Of a stretch of DNA of 9,743 nt, positions 6,579 through 9,743 are shown in pieces. The position numbers and the translations under genes were made by a program. How positions within the stretch are numbered: position 1 is the first letter of the stretch; the number at the start of each line of letters is the position of its first letter. The DNA is from Planctomycetaceae bacterium (GTDB lineage Bacteria; Planctomycetota; Planctomycetia; Planctomycetales; Planctomycetaceae), in the NCBI GenBank assembly GCA_020426425.1, contig JAGQQB010000109.1, forward strand, positions 1 through 9,743, in the 5' to 3' direction. Below the pieces are notes generated by a model. That model made no database searches, was not told the DNA's origin, and saw only the letters and a list, made by a program, of their open reading frames with translations.

Positions 6579-7358
6579 ATGCATCTACGCCACCGAATTC
6601 AATTCCCCCCACAGGATGCCAACAATCTGGAGCAGGATGAAGTCAAGTTCCATCTGCTGGAACATGACGAGCGAGTTGAGCTTCGGTTTCACGATTACGG
6701 AGCGATCTACAGGCGGCAGGGCCTGTACGAACAGCTGTTCTACGACCGGTTGAAGTGTACTTCGCCAGAGAAGGTTGGTTCGCTGCTCAAGCAGTCGCTG
6801 GATGCATGCGGAGAGAAGTTCACGCAGCTGCGCGTGCTCGATCTTGGCGCGGGTAATGGCATGATGGGCGAAGTGCTCAAGTCTCACGGGGTTGCTCGAC
6901 TGGTTGGTGCCGACATTATCCCCGAGGCCCGCGACGCTTGTTATCGCGACCGCCCCAGCATGTACGACGAATACTACGTGGGGGACTTCACCAACCTCGA
7001 CGCCAGCGTGATCAAGGAGATCGACGACTGGTCCATCGACTGTTTGACCTCGGTCGCGGCGCTGGGCTTTGGCGACATTCCTCCCAAAGCGTTCTTCCAG
7101 GCGCTGCAGTTCGTGGCCGATGGCGGCTGGGTCGCCTTCAACATTAAGGAAACGTTCTTCAGCAACAGCGACACGTCTGGATTTTCCCGCTTCATTCGGG
7201 AACTGATCTTCTCGGAGTACCTGGAGATCCATCACATCGAGCGGTATCGCCATCGCCTTTCGATGGAAGGCAATCCCCTGTTCTACTTCGCCCTCGTCGC
7301 CCGCAAAACCGCTTCCATCCCGGATGATTTTCTGTACCGCAAGGAGATCACGGAGTGA
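6579..7358 (+). CDS. Class I SAM-dependent methyltransferase
   Basis: 259 residues from ATG 6579, chosen because recognisable sequence starts here, with AGGA just upstream (spacing only 3 bases). An in-frame ATG at 6387 would add 64 cysteine-rich residues without family character. A helical cap (about 24-72, with FHDYGAIY and LYEQLFYDRLKC) precedes the Rossmann core: motif I VLDLGAGNG (86-94) binds SAM, D112 in VGADI should contact the ribose, VGDFTNL (134-140) flanks the adenine site, then LTSVAALGFGDIPP (156-169) and GGWVAFNIKETF (182-193). The layout resembles METTL27-like and similar small-molecule methyltransferases; the substrate is unknown. It is the only plus-strand gene, divergent from M19 and convergent with the esterase. 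Confidence 0.8.
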   Translation: MHLRHRIQFPPQDANNLEQDEVKFHLLEHDERVELRFHDYGAIYRRQGLYEQLFYDRLKCTSPEKVGSLLKQSLDACGEKFTQLRVLDLGAGNGMMGEVLKSHGVARLVGADIIPEARDACYRDRPSMYDEYYVGDFTNLDASVIKEIDDWSIDCLTSVAALGFGDIPPKAFFQALQFVADGGWVAFNIKETFFSNSDTSGFSRFIRELIFSEYLEIHHIERYRHRLSMEGNPLFYFALVARKTASIPDDFLYRKEITE

Positions 7359-7491
7359 ATTGAACGCTGGGAAGAGGGGACCATACGGCGTAACGAAAGC
7401 ACCGCTGCCGAATCACGGCGTTAGCAATGCCACAACGGATGATCCCGACGAGCAACGAGGATGATGGCGGCGGGATTCTGTATTGTGCGAC

Positions 7492-7590
7492 TCACCATGT
7501 GAACGTCCAGCGATGTTGATCCACAGGTGCCTTGGCCGATGGCTCCTCGGCGACCGCGATCAACGGTTTTAAGTTGACCAAGTCTTTCAC
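7492..7590 (-). CDS. Possible 32-residue small protein translationally coupled to the esterase gene
   Basis: A 33-codon frame starts at GTG 7590-7588, overlapping the esterase stop by four bases (GTGA). A GGGAGG lies 7 bases upstream of that GTG. The translation begins MKDLVNLKPLIAVAEEPSA and ends VDQHRWTFTW; codon third positions are mostly G or C like the neighbouring genes. I recognise no family and cannot exclude chance. The stretch 7359-7491, between it and the methyltransferase stop, shows no gene or clear terminator. Confidence 0.35.
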   Translation of the reverse strand: MKDLVNLKPLIAVAEEPSAKAPVDQHRWTFTW

Positions 7591-9395
7591 TCCCCCGCCT
7601 CCCATCTCAACTTCGAAAACTCCGGTTGAGGGCCTTGCCAGTTCTTGCTGCCCAGGAGGGTGCCGTTCTGGTCGGTGTAGGCGCGCCAGCTGAGGAGGTC
7701 GAGGTTGCTCCAGTTGGTGAGCGGGGTGCCGTCGGCGGCCTTGAAGTCTTCAGCTGCAAGGGAGAAAGTCTGCACGGTGTCGCCGCCAGTGAGATCGACA
7801 ACGGCAACGTATTCGGTCTGTCGCCCTCGATACGGACGGAAGAAGTGCTCGGTTGCAATGATGACAAGTTGATTCGGCTCGTCTGACTGCACCTCGAAGG
7901 TGAGTCGTTGTCCCGGTTGGCCTTGCCACTTGGGATCGCTGAGCTTGCGTGTGGAGAACTCCCAGTGATGTGGGTTGTTGGCCGACAGCGTGTACCAGTC
8001 CTGCCAGCCGTGGACGAAGTCGTCAATGAGTGTTGAGGATGCATCTGTCGCGCGGCAGCCTGCCGCTTGCAGGTCCGTCGGCGTGGCAGTGTGCAGTAGC
8101 GACGTGATTGCGTATGTCGTCGTCTCACCGTTCGGCAGGATGACCGGTTCCGGAAGTTGGTAAACCACCTGCGCGACCGCGAATAGCGGTTGGTCGGTGT
8201 TGAGCAGCGGCAGCGCGGCGGACCACTGATTGCCATTTTGCGTCGCCTCTGCGGTTCGCCAGAACCGCGCCTGGGGATCGGGGTCGATGGAGTACATCAA
8301 CTGCACGCGGTCGATCGGCTGCGTCGCATCGGGCGTGACCAGCAGTTGTGGGATGCCGTTGTCGGTTTGCAGCGTCAGCGTGGACTGTGGAGTCTTCGGG
8401 AACATGAATGTCCCCTTGAGGTATTGATCGATCCATAGTGGCCGGGTGACCTCGAACTCGGGAGTGAAGCGATGGTTGAGATGCGGCGTCATTGCGTAAC
8501 GCACATTGTCGTGCGGAATGAGCGCTCCGGTCCGATAGGTGTCGTCCATGATGCCGTGAAAGTCGTTCGTCGCGCTCAACCACAATGTGGGCGCCTGGAT
8601 CAGCGGGGCGTAGGATTCAAAGCCGATCGTCGCATCGAACAGATGTACGTCGCCATCAGGGAGGCGAGGTTGCTGTTGTGGAAGTAGCGGCCAGGGTTGA
8701 TTTCGAAATCCTGATCCTCCCACCGATGGGGCAGCGACTTTCACTCGCTCATCGGTGCCGGCGACATAGATGGTCAGATTGCCTCCCATGGAATGTCCGT
8801 ACACCCCCAGCCGACTTGCATCGACCTCGGGCTGTTGTTCGAGAAACGTCAAGCCCCGCCGCGAGCCGAGTGTGAGCAGATACCAGTTGTTATTGCGGGG
8901 GGACTCCTGGGCATCGAGATACAGTTCGCCCGGTCGCAGATTGAAGTAGCCGGGAACGTTGGTCTGTGTGGGGTTGACCGCACCCCAGTCCGTGTTGGGG
9001 TCATCGGGCTGCGCCTGTTCCATCTCGCGACCGCCCCAGTTAATCGACAGACAGGCATAGCCGCGCCGCGCGTAGTAGTCGACTTCGCGCAAAAACGCCC
9101 GCTGGCCACCGCCGTGCACATGTAGCAGCCCCGGCAATTGCTTCGCCCCTTTGGGGAAGGCATAGAACGCCGCCATGCGGGCGGGTTGATTCTTGAAGGT
9201 GCCGATGTGATAGGTGACATACCGGAACACAATGCCATCATCAGTCCACTCGCGAATCAGTTGGACATCGAGATCATCGCGACGCGGATCGAAGTCCTGC
9301 CAGAGTTCGGTCACCGTTTGCGGAACCTCCGCGGCGACCGGGGATGACGCGAGACAGACAAGCAGAACTGGGAATACCAACAGGCGACCGGGCAT
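7587..9395 (-). CDS. Secreted alpha/beta-hydrolase esterase (dienelactone hydrolase/acetyl xylan esterase-like) with C-terminal beta-sandwich domain
   Basis: 602 residues; ATG 9395-9393 with GGTGAG 8 bases upstream. A signal peptide covers residues 1-22. The alpha/beta-hydrolase core spans about 40-330: oxyanion motif HVHGGG (92-97), nucleophile GHSMGG (S202), acid ATND (D278) and base NH (H308, in PHLNHRF), a complete triad. A linker beta-domain follows (about 335-440), then residues 455-580 (LIDDFVHGW, LTFEVQSDEPNQLVI, NWSNLDLLSW) with the look of a CIA30/CBM-like jelly-roll found on carbohydrate-active enzymes. I infer deacylation of a plant or algal polysaccharide outside the cytoplasm; the exact substrate is open. 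It lies downstream of the nested inverted-repeat element and is convergent with the methyltransferase. No convincing promoter hexamers were found in 9396-9429. Confidence 0.75.
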   Translation of the reverse strand: MPGRLLVFPVLLVCLASSPVAAEVPQTVTELWQDFDPRRDDLDVQLIREWTDDGIVFRYVTYHIGTFKNQPARMAAFYAFPKGAKQLPGLLHVHGGGQRAFLREVDYYARRGYACLSINWGGREMEQAQPDDPNTDWGAVNPTQTNVPGYFNLRPGELYLDAQESPRNNNWYLLTLGSRRGLTFLEQQPEVDASRLGVYGHSMGGNLTIYVAGTDERVKVAAPSVGGSGFRNQPWPLLPQQQPRLPDGDVHLFDATIGFESYAPLIQAPTLWLSATNDFHGIMDDTYRTGALIPHDNVRYAMTPHLNHRFTPEFEVTRPLWIDQYLKGTFMFPKTPQSTLTLQTDNGIPQLLVTPDATQPIDRVQLMYSIDPDPQARFWRTAEATQNGNQWSAALPLLNTDQPLFAVAQVVYQLPEPVILPNGETTTYAITSLLHTATPTDLQAAGCRATDASSTLIDDFVHGWQDWYTLSANNPHHWEFSTRKLSDPKWQGQPGQRLTFEVQSDEPNQLVIIATEHFFRPYRGRQTEYVAVVDLTGGDTVQTFSLAAEDFKAADGTPLTNWSNLDLLSWRAYTDQNGTLLGSKNWQGPQPEFSKLRWEAGE

Positions 9396-9429
9396 CGTGA
9401 TAACTCACCGGATTTCGAGGAGATGGTTC

Positions 9430-9607
9430 AGGGCGTGTGGACATTCTGTCGATTGGATGCTTCCGCAAGGAACCGAGTTGCAGGCGAGCCAGAGTGCGGC
9501 AGCACCTGGGTGGTTCGGCACTCAACCGAACCTCGTCCGGGGCCTGACGGCCCTCGGCTCGCCTTAATCGATTCCGTAGCCGATCAGTTTGAATGTCCAC
9601 ACCCCCT
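9430..9607. repeat. 178-bp nested inverted-repeat element (MITE-like or structured RNA/DNA)
   Basis: The ends are 17-base inverted repeats pairing at 16 positions: AGGGCGTGTGGACATTC (9430-9446) against 9591-9607. A second perfect 9-bp pair lies inside, AGGCGAGCC (9482-9490) with GGCTCGCCT (9556-9564). Within it are three hairpins: GTGC/GCAC (9494-9505), GGTTCGG/CCGAACC (9512-9532) and GGGGCC/GGCCCT (9539-9554, one G-T pair). Another hairpin, TTCC-GCAA-GGAA (9461-9472), has a GNRA-type loop on the plus strand. There is no transposase frame and no clear target duplication. It sits 34 bases before the esterase start, so it may contribute to that gene's promoter or leader, or terminate trpE. Confidence 0.5.
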
Positions 9608-9684
9608 AGCGTGAGGTGTCAGGTTGGTGGATGTGGTGGAGGAGTTCAAGCGCGTCAGTCGATGCGAGGAGCCACATCACTGAA

Positions 9685-9743
9685 TCACTCCAGCGCCTTG
9701 AGCATTCCTTGCGCCTTGTGTAGCGTCTCGGCGTATTCATCCT
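9685..9743 (-). CDS. trpE: Probable anthranilate synthase component I, C-terminal end (runs off the right edge)
   Basis: Eighteen codons plus a TGA at 9687-9685 are visible: DEYAETLHKAQGMLKALE. This resembles the usual TrpE C-terminus (pattern ExEYxETxxKAxxxLxAIE), which follows the chorismate-binding domain. TrpE makes anthranilate from chorismate and glutamine-derived ammonia in tryptophan synthesis. With so little visible, a related chorismate-using enzyme is possible. The following 9608-9684 shows no further gene. Confidence 0.55.
   Translation of the reverse strand, partial: DEYAETLHKAQGMLKALE

Noticed and set aside
7385..7430. Imperfect direct repeat starting ACGGCGT, 30 bases apart
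   Set aside because: Only 12 of 16 positions match and there are just two copies, so it gives no support for a CRISPR or iteron array.
7515..7564. Inverted repeat GTTGATC/GATCAAC followed by TTTT as a terminator for the convergent genes
   Set aside because: Only 7 bp with a 36-base loop, and it lies inside the possible small ORF.
9482..9564. Cloverleaf resembling a tRNA
   Set aside because: Stem and loop sizes do not fit (4/4, 7/7 and 6/4), there is no GTTCRA T-loop in place and no usable anticodon arm on either strand.
9599..9619. Minus-strand hairpin ACACCTC/GGGGTGT as a trpE terminator
   Set aside because: No T-run follows, and the bases are better explained by the outer arm of the nested inverted-repeat element.

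Overview
The window looks like a chromosomal segment of a planctomycete (phylum level; I cannot name genus or species). The clues are a DUF1559 protein (pilin-like N-terminus plus H-X9-DG C-terminal motif), a BlaI/M56-peptidase regulatory pair, a secreted repeat protein starting with a planctomycete-extracellular-type motif (METCEDRTMLSS), and high GC with long secreted enzymes. All functional calls come from reading motifs by eye; no database search was run.

Layout from left to right. 1-981 (minus): 5' part of an RTX calcium-binding repeat protein that runs off the left edge; its last 507 bases in the window are an uninterrupted 27-bp-periodic array of nonapeptide repeats. 982-1188: its upstream region with two BlaI-type operators. 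1189-3613 (minus): a tight operon, DUF1559 protein, then BlaI-type repressor, then M56 BlaR1-type membrane protease. 3614-3760: operon promoter with one operator. 3761-4768 (minus): secreted PAP2-superfamily phosphatase with a TTG start. 4769-4957: its promoter with two operators. 4958-6280 (minus): Tat-exported M19 dipeptidase-like protein. 6281-6578: divergent intergenic region with a strong hairpin. 6579-7358 (plus): class I SAM methyltransferase. 7492-7590 (minus): possible 32-residue small protein overlapping the esterase stop. 7587-9395 (minus): secreted alpha/beta-hydrolase esterase with a C-terminal beta-sandwich-like domain. 9430-9607: nested inverted-repeat element. 9685-9743 (minus): last 18 codons of a probable trpE.

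The most interesting signal is a likely local regulon. Five copies of TACTA-N6-YMGTA (one of them the perfect TACTA-N6-TAGTA) lie only in three places: ahead of the DUF1559-blaI-M56 operon, ahead of the PAP2 gene, and ahead of the RTX gene. This has the half-sites and spacing of the staphylococcal mec/bla operator. In the first two promoters the box sits at exactly the same place between a TTGAC(A/G) -35 and a -10 hexamer. I infer that the BlaI-like protein represses its own operon, the phosphatase and the RTX surface/secreted protein, and that the M56 protease, which lacks the penicillin-sensing domain of BlaR1, relieves repression on an unknown envelope signal. The second noteworthy object is the 178-bp nested palindromic element between the esterase and trpE.
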